In this document: in pieces, positions 21,406-29,119 of the stretch | Layout of the letters: every line of letters starts with the position of its first letter | Position numbering within the stretch: the stretch's first letter is position 1 | Origin: a virus | Length of the DNA: 64,000 nt | Virus record (IMG/VR): IMGVR_UViG_3300042923_000569 | Location: 293,874 to 357,873 of that record | Reading direction: 5' to 3' (one strand) | The notes under the pieces: model-generated | What the model saw: the letters and a program-made list of their open reading frames with translations, nothing else | What the model was told of the DNA's origin: nothing | Databases searched by the model: none | Position numbers and translations under genes: made by a program

Positions 21406-21754
21406 CTTCATCACCATAACGTTCATCCATATAATCGTCGTCACGATCAAGTACATGTTTCTGACGCATTACTTCAGAACGTGCACCAGGTTCATGAGTT
21501 GTAACGTCAGCAAAATTATAGACAGCAGTCTGTTTGGACTGTACAAAGTTGACAGCTTCAAGCATCCGCTCAAGTTCTAGCTTCAGCTCTGCAATAGCTT
21601 CTTCTTGATTTGAACCACAGCCAGAAGGAGTTATTTCACCAGTGCCGCCGATCCTATTATTACCATAGTATACTTCAACAATAGTTGCAATATGTTCAAT
21701 AGTACCGTCTTCATGTTCGTAGGTTTCTACGACTACGCGATTGTTCCAAGACAT
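21398..21754 (-). CDS. Hypothetical protein
   Basis: 118 residues (MSWNNRVVVETYEHEDGTIE), a beta hairpin followed by a helix (QEEAIAELKLELERMLEAV) and a charged tail. It starts inside the previous gene. Unknown. Confidence 0.65.
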   Translation of the reverse strand: MSWNNRVVVETYEHEDGTIEHIATIVEVYYGNNRIGGTGEITPSGCGSNQEEAIAELKLELERMLEAVNFVQSKQTAVYNFADVTTHEPGARSEVMRQKHVLDRDDDYMDERYGDEDA

Positions 21755-22035
21755 GCTCTTGTTGCCCCTTTAATAAAGTTCTCGTAGTATTTGTTAGCTA
21801 CGAGTTGGCGATAAACAGTCATTGCATCTTCTAAATGCAAGTTCTTTTTCGCCCATTCAAATGTTTTTACGTGTTCAGTCAGTAATGAGGAAAATCCTGA
21901 GATTACCCGGCGATCTTCCCACTTGTTTTGTGGAGTTGAATCATAACGTGTAACCAATTCCTGATTAAGCTTTTTGAGTTCAGCAATAGCAATTTCAAAA
22001 TTATCACGATAGATAATAGTAAATTCCGAATTCAT
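21733..22035 (-). CDS. Small helical protein ending on tandem TAG codons
   Basis: 100 residues from ATG 22035 (MNSEFTIIYRDNFEIAIAEL). This is the only gene in the window that I found ending in TAG (21735-21733), and it reads TAG-TCG-TAG. If both were suppressed, the frame would continue about 31 codons to a TAA within the next gene. Unknown function. Confidence 0.65.
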   Translation of the reverse strand: MNSEFTIIYRDNFEIAIAELKKLNQELVTRYDSTPQNKWEDRRVISGFSSLLTEHVKTFEWAKKNLHLEDAMTVYRQLVANKYYENFIKGATRACLGTIA

Positions 22036-22043
22036 TTTTAATC

Positions 22044-22298
22044 TCACTTAATAACAGTAAACTGATGTTGATCTTCTGGAAGTTCATCAATGGTGATTAC
22101 TTCAAGAAGCCCTTTATTCATATACAAATTAAAGAGCGGTAAATATCGACCAAAAATATCTTCTAAATCTACCACATCTTCAGTTACAACAAGCTGTTTT
22201 TCGCCAGTATTAAGACGCTTCCAAAGCTGACGGTGTATCTCTAAAGTTTTGAACTCATCATCGTCAAGCACTCTGCGGGTATTACCAACTTTAGACAT
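22044..22298 (-). CDS. Small hypothetical protein
   Basis: 84 residues from ATG 22298 (MSKVGNTRRVLDDDEFKTLE), helical. A GTG four codons upstream is possible. Unknown. Confidence 0.6.
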   Translation of the reverse strand: MSKVGNTRRVLDDDEFKTLEIHRQLWKRLNTGEKQLVVTEDVVDLEDIFGRYLPLFNLYMNKGLLEVITIDELPEDQHQFTVIK

Positions 22299-22306
22299 TT
22301 TAAATC

Positions 22307-22423
22307 TCACATCTTTAGTAATTGAATGTGACTATAGTATACGATAGTATTGCCGTGACTGTCAACGTTTTTTACAGGTTTTTCAAAGACTACTAGTGTC
22401 TTTTTGTCATAGCTGGTCATCAT
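22307..22423 (-). CDS. Possible 38-residue mini-protein
   Basis: ATG 22423, TGA 22309-22307. The peptide (MMTSYDKKTLVVFEKPVKNV...) has a natural composition, but no good ribosome site is seen, and a promoter-like sequence lies inside it. Confidence 0.35.
   Translation of the reverse strand: MMTSYDKKTLVVFEKPVKNVDSHGNTIVYYSHIQLLKM
22336..22365 (-). promoter_or_regulatory. Near-consensus promoter
   Basis: TTGACA (22365-22360), 18-base spacer, TATACT (22341-22336), upstream of the 22044 gene. Confidence 0.6.
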
Positions 22424-22449
22424 AAATGTCTTGTCATGACGGGTACTAG

Positions 22450-22689
22450 TTAGGAAATATGGCACTTAAATAACTCCAACAACTTATCAATTAAACTTAC
22501 TTTTTTATCTACATGAACAGTTACTAAATCTGAATATCCGAAGAATACATCTGATAATTCAGTACTGTCACCAACAAATCCAAGTACCTGAATAGTATAT
22601 TCAGAACGTATAATTTGTTGTACTAAAATATTACCATAATCATTAATGATTATATCACCAACAATTATATTTTTAGCTTTCTTTTGCAT
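22450..22689 (-). CDS. Small hypothetical protein
   Basis: 79 residues from ATG 22689, overlapping the upstream stop (ATGCAAAAGAAAGCTAA). Hint-like strand pattern VGDIIINDYGNILVQQII; homologous in layout to the next gene upstream (VLVQISGGYKVLPV). Unknown. Confidence 0.6.
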   Translation of the reverse strand: MQKKAKNIIVGDIIINDYGNILVQQIIRSEYTIQVLGFVGDSTELSDVFFGYSDLVTVHVDKKVSLIDKLLELFKCHIS

Positions 22690-22903
22690 GAACCATATTA
22701 CCTTGGGAGAATTCAACATCAATGTTGATTTCACGCCACATAATTTTTGAATTACTTGTAACATTACTTACTAATAATGCAATATAAGTTTGACCATTTT
22801 TTGCAAACAAATTACCAGTACTATTACGTTTAAAAACTGGAAGTACTTTATAACCGCCACTGATTTGTACAAGTACTTCAGCGTTTTCAATCTTAGTAAA
22901 CAT
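22673..22903 (-). CDS. Small hypothetical protein
   Basis: 76 residues (MFTKIENAEVLVQISGGYK), beta-rich. Overlaps neighbours on both sides. Unknown. Confidence 0.6.
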   Translation of the reverse strand: MFTKIENAEVLVQISGGYKVLPVFKRNSTGNLFAKNGQTYIALLVSNVTSNSKIMWREINIDVEFSQGNMVHAKES

Positions 22904-23261
22904 CGTCGGGGTGTCCGTAAATTAGAATTAATTGTCCTGATGGGTCGTATTCGCGAGTAACTATGCCCTTGCGTTCAGAACCACGCGTCCAGTTGATCAT
23001 ACTAACCTTAGTGCCATCTTTACACGTATAGAAGGTATTTTGTTCTTTATCAACAACTGATGAACATTGTTCGTTTTTAATTTTAGTCAGTACTTCAGTA
23101 TAAAGTACTTGGTCTTGTCTTTTAGGTTCTTTTGCTTTTTGTTCTTCTTTAGACTGCTCATATCGTTGAGCATGTTCAGGTGATACCTGAGAAATATACA
23201 GATTCAGTACTGTGAATGCTATCCAGAAACCGATAAACCAATATAAATTTTTATTACTCAT
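22893..23261 (-). CDS. Membrane-anchored hypothetical protein
   Basis: 122 residues with an N-terminal signal anchor (LYWFIGFWIAFTVLNLYI). A charged linker (ERYEQSKEEQKAKEPKRQ) follows, then a small domain with two Cys (NEQCSSVV, FYTCKDG). Predicted periplasmic domain tethered to the inner membrane. Confidence 0.65.
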   Translation of the reverse strand: MSNKNLYWFIGFWIAFTVLNLYISQVSPEHAQRYEQSKEEQKAKEPKRQDQVLYTEVLTKIKNEQCSSVVDKEQNTFYTCKDGTKVSMINWTRGSERKGIVTREYDPSGQLILIYGHPDDVY

Positions 23262-23274
23262 ATCTTTCTCCAGA

Positions 23275-23299
23275 CAAAAAAAAAGCTGCGTAAGCAGCT
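23275..23299 (-). terminator. Intrinsic terminator
   Basis: AGCTGC-TTAC-GCAGCT stem followed by nine T. It terminates the tRNA-Leu transcript. It also lies only about 10 bases downstream of the promoter at 23317, where it could act as an attenuator. Confidence 0.8.
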
Positions 23300-23316
23300 A
23301 TAAACTTAACTTTTAA

Positions 23317-23344
23317 ATTATACATAAAAGGTATATCAAGTCAA
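23317..23344 (-). promoter_or_regulatory. Promoter directly followed by a terminator hairpin
   Basis: TTGACT (23344-23339), 16-base spacer, TATAAT (23322-23317). Confidence 0.5.
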
Positions 23345-23374
23345 GAAAAATCAGAGGGCGTGATTAAAAATAAA

Positions 23375-23459
23375 TGGTGGGGATGGTCGGACTCGAACCG
23401 ACACGCCCGAAGGCATCAGTACCTAAAACTGAGGCGTCTACCAATTTCGCCACATCCCC
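23375..23459 (-). tRNA. tRNA-Leu (TAG)
   Basis: Acceptor GGGGATG/CATCCCC, Leu D arm, anticodon arm TCAGT-TTTAGGT-ACTGA (TAG, reads CUA), long variable arm, T loop TTCGAGT, A73 and encoded CCA. A single-gene transcript between promoter 23472 and terminator 23275. Confidence 0.92.
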
Positions 23460-23471
23460 ATTTATACTTAT

Positions 23472-23501
23472 ATTATACCACAAAAGTATTTACTGTTTCA
23501 T
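23472..23501 (-). promoter_or_regulatory. Extended -10 promoter of tRNA-Leu (TAG)
   Basis: ATGAAA (23501-23496), 18-base spacer ending TGG, TATAAT (23477-23472). Confidence 0.75.
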
Positions 23502-23506
23502 TTATT

Positions 23507-23932
23507 TTACCAACATTGCAACCTTTTTGTTGCAGCAATAACTTCTTGATTAGGATAAATGATTAATCCTGTTTGTGTCAGTCCATCAAAGAAGTTAAAA
23601 CCATAATCGAATATGTCCAAGACAAAGAATCCTGGATGGTAATCATACCCATTTACCTGGTCGAGTACTTTAGCCTTGACCTTGTTCATATGGTCTTCAT
23701 CTTTAAGTTTAAGGATAATTTTGCGGCGACCTTCTTCATGCCAGCCTTCAAAATTAGCAACAGGAAGAATAAGTTCTTCATTATCTTCTGTCCTGCGACG
23801 TTCCTTATAAGTATTATAGGTTCCCCATACTTGATCAAGGCCATGACCAACCTGTGCAGAGAACTTACCTACTGGCATATTTAAATCTTCACGTAAAAGC
23901 ACATAGCATTTATACTTTAGTACTGGCTGCAT
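23507..23932 (-). CDS. Peptidyl-tRNA hydrolase 2 (Pth2) family protein
   Basis: 141 residues. The N-terminal strand YKCYVLLREDL, then GKFSAQVGHGLDQVW (the GKxxAQxxHA active-site helix of Pth2), a long insert (YNTYKERRRTEDNEEL), then strand RKIILKLKDEDHM, helix and FFVLDIFDYGFN. Pth2 releases peptides from dropped-off peptidyl-tRNA and is mainly archaeal/eukaryal and phage-borne. Here the catalytic Ala is Gly (HG for HA) and the final part is diverged. A second, smaller Pth2-like gene lies at 17802. Confidence 0.75.
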   Translation of the reverse strand: MQPVLKYKCYVLLREDLNMPVGKFSAQVGHGLDQVWGTYNTYKERRRTEDNEELILPVANFEGWHEEGRRKIILKLKDEDHMNKVKAKVLDQVNGYDYHPGFFVLDIFDYGFNFFDGLTQTGLIIYPNQEVIAATKRLQCW

Positions 23933-24365
23933 TTCTTATTGCCTCAGTTTTATAATAGACTGTATCTACAAATTTTATTAGGCTAATAATATCATCCATT
24001 TCAAATTCAGACAAGTCCTGAATGGTCATTTGTTGAAAATAACCTTCTTCTGTGCAGGCGGTTCGTAGAGAAGTATAATTAGTTATCTGGTCTGGTGCAC
24101 TAAACTTCCAATGACCACTATACTTGGCAGTGACATAGTAGCTAACTGAATCATTTCTCATATCATAGTTAATATGATGATAGAATCCAGTTATCTTATA
24201 TTTTAATTCAATCAAATTTTCACTTGTACATTTGATATCAAAACAATCAAAATCTCCAAGTTTAAAATAACATGCAGATTGTCGATTTACAGTTTTTTGT
24301 AGTAGATCAATCCTCTGAACGAATCTTCCGATTACGTCTTTGAGGGGCTTCTTCTGCCATGCCAT
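23910..24365 (-). CDS. Hypothetical protein of the 'FFQQ-tail' family
   Basis: 151 residues if the ATG at 24365 is used, which overlaps the previous gene by 59 bases; a later start may be real. The tail EEGYFQQMTIQDLSEFEMDDI is nearly the same as in the gene at 25755 (EEMYFQQMTIQDCSAFEYTDV). The body is beta-rich. Unknown role. Confidence 0.6.
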   Translation of the reverse strand: MAWQKKPLKDVIGRFVQRIDLLQKTVNRQSACYFKLGDFDCFDIKCTSENLIELKYKITGFYHHINYDMRNDSVSYYVTAKYSGHWKFSAPDQITNYTSLRTACTEEGYFQQMTIQDLSEFEMDDIISLIKFVDTVYYKTEAIRNAASTKV

Positions 24366-24840
24366 TTTCTAATTCCTTCTCTAAGAGTTCGGCACCTTCA
24401 GTGAAATTATTGTTGGTACACCAATCATGCATATATTCTAAAGCTTGATCCTGAATATCTTTTGGAAGCACACGATGATGCCGTACAACGCGTACAAACC
24501 AGCGTAAACAGTCCATACGAGAAGATTCAGAATTATCTTTTTCTTTACAAAACTCCAAGCAAGTCTGCATATACCTGCGGGTGAGATCGTAATACATTTC
24601 ATTTTTACTAGACCTTATCCATGCGTCTGACCATTGTTTATATAGTTCGAAACCAGCTTTAAAGATATATTCTTCTGGTACGTATCCAGACCATTTATCA
24701 TTGATATAAACACAATATTCAGAAACTGATGGATGCCAGTGTATATAAGTATTAGTCCAAGTTACATTTTCACCGTGTAGTAAATTATCGATATAATACA
24801 TCATAAAGTGATCTTTTAAATCGGGGTCATCTTTGTACAT
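24307..24840 (-). CDS. Hypothetical protein
   Basis: 177 residues, Trp/Tyr-rich (MYYIDNLLHGENVTWTNTYI, DKWSGYVPEEYIFKAGFELY) with a basic helical C terminus (APQRRNRKIRSED). No family recognised. Confidence 0.65.
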   Translation of the reverse strand: MYKDDPDLKDHFMMYYIDNLLHGENVTWTNTYIHWHPSVSEYCVYINDKWSGYVPEEYIFKAGFELYKQWSDAWIRSSKNEMYYDLTRRYMQTCLEFCKEKDNSESSRMDCLRWFVRVVRHHRVLPKDIQDQALEYMHDWCTNNNFTEGAELLEKELENGMAEEAPQRRNRKIRSED

Positions 24841-25112
24841 TATAGTACTCCAAAATCTTCCATATCATCATTACTGTCTAAGGTTTCAACAATTTCAATG
24901 CCGCTTCCGTTATAATCATCAAGGTCTTCATTCCAGTACTTCTCTGGCATGTCTTCAATCCAACCATGATTTTCAACTTCAAACTTAATATCAATACCAC
25001 GTTGTTTTAGTAGTTCATTGACATGACCCAATACAAAATCTGCTGAATCCCATACAGAACGAGCATATTCCAGATCTTCGTCACACACATTAAAAGTTAC
25101 TTTAGTGCTCAT
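24840..25112 (-). CDS. Small acidic hypothetical protein
   Basis: 90 residues (MSTKVTFNVCDEDLEYARSV), acidic C terminus (LDSNDDMEDFGVL). Start overlaps the upstream stop by one base. Confidence 0.65.
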   Translation of the reverse strand: MSTKVTFNVCDEDLEYARSVWDSADFVLGHVNELLKQRGIDIKFEVENHGWIEDMPEKYWNEDLDDYNGSGIEIVETLDSNDDMEDFGVL

Positions 25113-25300
25113 TACCAGCTCCCGTCTCTATAACGTTGGTTGTATGCACGTTCACGTTCTGCATCAGCAGCCCAACTTGCATCTGATACTGCTTTACTAC
25201 GTGCATCTTCTGCTTTTTTATAATCGGTGTACTTTACATATTCACCATTTACATCAGGCATTAGTTCGCCATCAATTAAATCATAACGTTGTACTGTCAT
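25112..25300 (-). CDS. Small hypothetical protein
   Basis: 62 residues with a helical Ala/Arg-rich second half (KAEDARSKAVSDASWAADAE). One-base overlap with both neighbours. Confidence 0.65.
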   Translation of the reverse strand: MTVQRYDLIDGELMPDVNGEYVKYTDYKKAEDARSKAVSDASWAADAERERAYNQRYRDGSW

Positions 25301-25752
25301 TATTCTTCACCATTGTAATTTTCATCTTCATGCCATGAACAACCAATTTCACAATCACCATCAGTTAGTGACCATTGAATACCATGTAAGATATTACCTT
25401 GAAGTACATAACATTCTCCCCAAGTTCCATCTGAACCAATATTAAGGCTTTCGATGAATCGACATACATCATATTCAAGATCGCATTGGTCACCAGCGGG
25501 TAGTGTTAAACATACGGTTTTATGTTTTACTGGTTTTGGATATTGGTAAAAACCATAACCAGAAACTTCTTCGTATAGCTGACGCATAATACGACGAATA
25601 CCATCTTGGCGATTTTTAAATTCTTCTTCTGTTTCGATTAACCATTCACCGTTGACATGTCGCGGGGTTCTCATTGAGAATGAGTGGTCATAACGTAGAC
25701 ACATACTATCAATGAGTCGTGCATCTGGTTCTTGTGGGAGATTGGGTTGCAT
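25300..25752 (-). CDS. Hypothetical protein
   Basis: 150 residues (MQPNLPQEPDARLIDSMCLR) with several Cys and a C-terminal GCSWHEDENYNGEE. Possibly metal-binding. Unknown. Confidence 0.65.
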   Translation of the reverse strand: MQPNLPQEPDARLIDSMCLRYDHSFSMRTPRHVNGEWLIETEEEFKNRQDGIRRIMRQLYEEVSGYGFYQYPKPVKHKTVCLTLPAGDQCDLEYDVCRFIESLNIGSDGTWGECYVLQGNILHGIQWSLTDGDCEIGCSWHEDENYNGEE

Positions 25753-25754
25753 CT

Positions 25755-26099
25755 TTAATCCTCGGTACGGGTTTTATATATTCGGTACATATTATCCATA
25801 AATGCAGATACATCTGTATATTCGAAAGCAGAACAATCTTGAATTGTCATTTGCTGGAAGTACATTTCTTCACTGTTAATTGTACTGAAATTTTCAATTA
25901 CAGAAAACTTTCTAGCACAATTATCTCGGATATATAACTTGTCTTCGTCCATGTTATATATAAGTATACCAACTAGAGTATGAATCATAGTAATATTAAG
26001 TTGTATTACCCAACCACGATTCTCTTTCGTAATATATTCAATACTGGTGTAAACTAAACTACCTTCTACACTGTCATTATAATCACTGAGTAGACTCAT
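25755..26099 (-). CDS. Hypothetical protein of the 'FFQQ-tail' family
   Basis: 114 residues. Beta-rich body (GWVIQLNITMIHTLVGILIY, KLYIRDNCARKF) and the tail EEMYFQQMTIQDCSAFEYTD. Overlaps its paralogue upstream by 5 bases: a tandem duplication. Confidence 0.65.
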   Translation of the reverse strand: MSLLSDYNDSVEGSLVYTSIEYITKENRGWVIQLNITMIHTLVGILIYNMDEDKLYIRDNCARKFSVIENFSTINSEEMYFQQMTIQDCSAFEYTDVSAFMDNMYRIYKTRTED

Positions 26100-26401
26100 A
26101 GTATATAGCTCATTAGTTCTGCCATTTCTTCAGATGAATAGTGGATATATTTCTTACTATATTGCTGAAAATGAAAATCTTCGTTTACCAACTTGGAAGC
26201 ATGGTAGAATATAAAGTACTCATTTGTCAACCAATCACGTATATAAAGAAAATCAGTACTGGTATTATAAAGAATTACCAGTGCCGTATCAGTTTCTTCG
26301 TATGTCACTCTAAGTTCAATATAGTTACCATCAAACTTCTTTTCAAATGAATTTGATTTTAGTCGGAGTATTACATCTTCAAAATTACTTAGCTTATCCA
26401 T
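26096..26401 (-). CDS. Hypothetical protein of the 'FFQQ-tail' family
   Basis: 101 residues. Same plan as the downstream paralogue: TALVILYNTSTDFLYIRDW against LVGILIYNMDEDKLYIRDN, then EDFHFQQYSKKYIHYSSEEM. Unknown role. Confidence 0.65.
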   Translation of the reverse strand: MDKLSNFEDVILRLKSNSFEKKFDGNYIELRVTYEETDTALVILYNTSTDFLYIRDWLTNEYFIFYHASKLVNEDFHFQQYSKKYIHYSSEEMAELMSYIL

Positions 26402-27185
26402 TTAATGCATCCACGATAGAAGGTATGTCACATGCATAAAAACCAGCACAATTTATATTATTCACTTCAAGTACACAGAACCCTTCGGCATCTTCTGCAA
26501 AATCCATCACGAATGCTGGAGCAGGTGTCCAGATTTTACAGAGTTCTTCAGCTTTTTGAATAATAATATTTGGTACAACAGGATTAGTACAGAACTGTCC
26601 TCGTACTTTATATAAAGATTGAGCTACCACTTTACCATTAACAATGAACAGACGATATTCTGATAAAATTTCAACTGCTTCAGATACAAGAATATCAAGT
26701 TGGTCATTTCCACCATTCTTATAATATTCACGTAATGCATAAAAAAAGTTCTCTCTCTCAATAACCTTTGCAATTAACTGTTTAGTATCAAAGACGGGTC
26801 TGATAAAAATATTATCCCAATATGGTAATTCAACTTTTCCAATTTTAAAAAAATTACAATTTCCATTAAGGAAATTTTCAGAACCCCACTTTTCCATCTG
26901 TAGTTTTATATTGAAATTATCATTTATAAAACCACCTGGTGTATATCCATTTTCTACTAACTGATTAGCAAGAGCATAACTACCAAATGACATAGTTGGG
27001 ATTGATTTATCGAAGTACTTTTCATAAGTAGCATCAGAATAATCTTCAATGTCTTCTGGAACAAATATGTTAGCAAACGGTAATGGTTTAACTGAAGTAT
27101 GTGGGATATTATTATCTACCATATACTGTTTCATAATACGAAACCCATCTTCGTTGAAGTACTTATCCATAATCAAAAAGTGCAT
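26394..27185 (-). CDS. ATP-grasp enzyme, R2K-type, copy 1
   Basis: 263 residues. N-terminal substrate domain with GSYALANQLVENG (about 92-104), then an ATP-grasp core: NIFIRPVFDTKQLIAK, EYRLFIVNGKVVAQSLY (about 177-193) and the metal/ATP end FVMDFAEDAEGFCVLEVNNI with E and N ligands. R2K ATP-grasp proteins, common in phages, ligate amino groups to carboxylates. The substrate is unknown. A paralogue lies at 34498. Confidence 0.7.
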   Translation of the reverse strand: MHFLIMDKYFNEDGFRIMKQYMVDNNIPHTSVKPLPFANIFVPEDIEDYSDATYEKYFDKSIPTMSFGSYALANQLVENGYTPGGFINDNFNIKLQMEKWGSENFLNGNCNFFKIGKVELPYWDNIFIRPVFDTKQLIAKVIERENFFYALREYYKNGGNDQLDILVSEAVEILSEYRLFIVNGKVVAQSLYKVRGQFCTNPVVPNIIIQKAEELCKIWTPAPAFVMDFAEDAEGFCVLEVNNINCAGFYACDIPSIVDALNG

Positions 27186-27214
27186 AATTAACTCATGTTT
27201 CTATGTACAGAAAG

Positions 27215-27239
27215 AAAAAAACCAGCAATAAGCTGGTTT
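27215..27239 (-). terminator. Intrinsic terminator after the interrupted tRNA-Arg
   Basis: AAACCAGC-TTATT-GCTGGTTT stem followed by TTTTTCTTTC. Confidence 0.8.
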
Positions 27240-27250
27240 AAATAATTAGT

Positions 27251-27365
27251 CGGGAATGATGGACTCGAACCACCAATAACGGCTCCGCAGGCAAAGTATT
27301 AGTTGCTGTGAAATTCCATTACAAGAATTTGTGTTTACGTCGTGTTACCCTTACACTAATTCCCG
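27251..27365 (-). tRNA. tRNA-Arg (GCG) interrupted by a 45-base insert in the anticodon stem
   Basis: Exon 1 (27365-27338): acceptor CGGGAAT, D arm GTGT..ACAC, then G-ACG. Exon 2 (27292-27251): GC-CTGCGGA-GCCGT, T arm GGTGG-TTCGAGT-CCATC, acceptor ATTCCCG. Joined, the stem ACGGC/GCCGT is perfect and the loop gives anticodon GCG (CGC/CGU). The insert lies after position 29, one base from the Lys and Glu insertion point. CCA is not encoded. Confidence 0.75.
27293..27337 (-). other. 45-base insert within tRNA-Arg
   Basis: Hairpin AAATTC..GAATTT followed by CACAGCAACTAATACT, the same design as the inserts in tRNA-Lys and tRNA-Glu. Confidence 0.65.
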
Positions 27366-27367
27366 AT

Positions 27368-27386
27368 AAAAGTACTGAGTACTTTT
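27368..27386. repeat. Perfect inverted repeat made of two AGTACT boxes
   Basis: AAAAGTACT-G-AGTACTTTT, 9-base arms with one central base, two bases 5' of tRNA-Arg. It could be an operator or a precursor hairpin. The rest of 27387-27497 holds no gene or clear promoter that I can see. Confidence 0.55.
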
Positions 27387-27497
27387 CTTATATCATTCTG
27401 TTTCTTGGCTGATTTGCCTCAGAAATTAATTCGATACAGCTTATGCTGTTTATAAAAGAAGGTAATTTCAGTTATAGTCAGAAATAATGACTTAGAC

Positions 27498-27523
27498 AAA
27501 AAAAAATAACACCGCCAAGTGTT
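27498..27523 (-). terminator. Strong intrinsic terminator
   Basis: AACACTTGGCGGTGTT hairpin followed by ATTTTTTTTT, downstream of the gene at 27551. Confidence 0.85.
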
Positions 27524-27550
27524 ACTCGTATACAGCCACTTCAGGCTAAA

Positions 27551-27898
27551 TTAGTAATGGCGATGCCGCAAATTACGTCTTTCAAGATATTCAATGAACG
27601 TACTTACAGTACCGATAACTTCAGGTTCCCACTGATTTTCAAGACCGTAGCAAGAACAATGACCACCGTGAACTTCATAGTACTGTTCATCTTCAGGGTT
27701 GAAGTAAATTACAAAAGCACTACCGGAATAATCTTCATATTCGTAAAAGGCATAGACAAATTCAAGATTGTCTAGTTCAGACTCAGGGATTCCGAATTGA
27801 CCTGCAATATCGCTTGGTGATTGAAATAGTTCGTTGAATACTACTGGAAATCGTTCTTTAATTTTGTATAATTCTTCGTTAGTCACTTTTATTCTCAT
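27551..27898 (-). CDS. Hypothetical protein
   Basis: 115 residues from ATG 27898 (MRIKVTNEELYKIKERFP), which overlaps the upstream stop; GTG four codons later is also possible. The conserved-looking segment EVHGGHCSCYGLENQWEPE has His and two Cys that may bind metal. Unknown. Confidence 0.65.
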   Translation of the reverse strand: MRIKVTNEELYKIKERFPVVFNELFQSPSDIAGQFGIPESELDNLEFVYAFYEYEDYSGSAFVIYFNPEDEQYYEVHGGHCSCYGLENQWEPEVIGTVSTFIEYLERRNLRHRHY

Positions 27899-28079
27899 TA
27901 ATATTTTTAGTATGTTCTTCATGAGCAGATTGTGCTTTTTGAAGTACTTCAATCAATCCGGCCCATTCTTCTTGGGAAAGATAAATTGTTTGATCACCAT
28001 CAAAAATTTCTACAGTAGGGAAATCGTCGTAGTAGGTTGCAGCTATATCTTCACTAATTTCTACAAGGTGACTTTTCAT
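27879..28079 (-). CDS. Small hypothetical protein
   Basis: 66 residues (MKSHLVEISEDIAATYYDDF), beta hairpin then helix (SQEEWAGLIEVLQKAQSAHE). It resembles phage proteins of unknown function that bind partner surfaces, but no motif is diagnostic. Confidence 0.65.
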   Translation of the reverse strand: MKSHLVEISEDIAATYYDDFPTVEIFDGDQTIYLSQEEWAGLIEVLQKAQSAHEEHTKNINENKSD

Positions 28080-28116
28080 TTTAACGTTCTCGTTTTCGTT
28101 TTCTTACCCTATGTGT

Positions 28117-28192
28117 TGGTGCTCCAAGCAGGATTTGAACCCACGGCTTCCTCATTACAAGTGAGGCACTCTACCAACTGAGTTATTGGAGC
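28117..28192 (-). tRNA. tRNA-Thr (TGT)
   Basis: Acceptor GCTCCAA/TTGGAGC, D arm ACTC..GAGT, anticodon arm CCTCA-CTTGTAA-TGAGG (TGT), T loop TTCAAAT, A73 and encoded CCA. Confidence 0.92.
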
Positions 28193-28499
28193 AGTAATAC
28201 ATTTTTATAAGCAACATAAAAACGTAGACAAAAAGATTGTGCTGATGAAGTAAAGCAACCAGGCAACCATACAACCAAGCAACTATGCAATCGAGTAAAG
28301 CCGTTTCCACAACAAAGCAAGATATAGTATCTGTTAAGTATGAACGGAGCAAACTCTTCATTTATAATTACGTTAGCGTAATTGTCCATTAATCTTTTAA
28401 GGATTAATTATCATACTGACATGAGTCAGTATCTTCATCAGCAATTTGGGGTTTCCCCCAATAACACCTCAACCGCCGGTTGACATGTTATCAAACTAA
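28193..28499 (-). ncRNA. Gene-free, structured leader of tRNA-Thr
   Basis: About 300 bases between a stop codon and tRNA-Thr. Consecutive hairpins: CAACC-GGC-GGTTG, TTGGGG-GAAA-CCCCAA (GNRA loop), ATACTGAC-TCAT-GTCAGTAT and AATTACG-CTAA-CGTAATT. A frame 28183-28389 (MDNYANVIINEEF...) exists, but its second half is Cys/Leu/Trp-rich and unlike its neighbours, so I treat the stretch as non-coding. Confidence 0.4.
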
Positions 28500-29078
28500 T
28501 TAAAGTACTTGTAGTGCTTTGAACAACTCTTGAAACTTATTATCAACATCGATTTCAAGTTTATTGTTAATGTAAGCAAGCTTATCACTAACAATTTCCT
28601 GCTGACGCTTCAACTGAACGTACTGTTCATTAAACGCGTTATGATCCATAGAACTTAGACCAGAAACAAGAATATACGAATCGCGATACTCGCTAGTACT
28701 TTCTTGTGCATCTTTAACCTGGCGTTGGATTATCGCAAGGCGTTCTGCATCTGTTTCATCTTCAACACGAGAGAATCCTGAAAGGACACGCATTTTATTC
28801 TCAATCTTAACTTTGTCGTTAAGAAGGGAATCAATTGAAATACCGTCAATTACGGTTGAATTTGCCGCTTGTAAAGCTTCGCGAATTTCACTGATTGCAT
28901 CAACTACAGATAGGGTTTGTTTAACTGCTTCTGCGTTAATTGCGGTTACTGCTGCGAAGGTATCTGACACTTCTTCGTTTGACGCTGAACGGTGTACATT
29001 CTTACGTGTACTACCAATGCGTAGATTGCTTTGTAACTCTTTTACTAAACGGTGTGCTTTACGTAGGGTCAACTTCAT
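28500..29078 (-). CDS. Hypothetical helical protein
   Basis: 192 residues, almost entirely helical with coiled-coil stretches (QYVQLKRQQEIVSDKLAYIN) and a basic N terminus (MKLTLRKAHRLVKELQ). It is the first gene behind an extended -10 promoter 40 bases upstream. A structural or nucleic-acid-binding role is possible but not shown. Confidence 0.7.
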   Translation of the reverse strand: MKLTLRKAHRLVKELQSNLRIGSTRKNVHRSASNEEVSDTFAAVTAINAEAVKQTLSVVDAISEIREALQAANSTVIDGISIDSLLNDKVKIENKMRVLSGFSRVEDETDAERLAIIQRQVKDAQESTSEYRDSYILVSGLSSMDHNAFNEQYVQLKRQQEIVSDKLAYINNKLEIDVDNKFQELFKALQVL

Positions 29079-29119
29079 CGTGATTCTCCAATTCTTTGTC
29101 TCTTTTTGTTCATGACTAT

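Noticed and set aside
23275-23344. Riboswitch ahead of the membrane-anchored gene at 22893
   Set aside because: Only a simple terminator hairpin is present; there is no room for an aptamer.
28347-28363. Similarity to the 5' end of 16S rRNA (GAAGAGTTTG) on the minus strand
   Set aside because: Only about ten bases match, the stretch also reads naturally as codons for NEEFAPF, and flanking bases do not align. Probably chance.
28183-28389. 68-codon frame as a gene
   Set aside because: Second half is Cys/Leu/Trp-rich and built from near-repeats of GGTTGC; it looks non-coding, though the first 20 codons are plausible.
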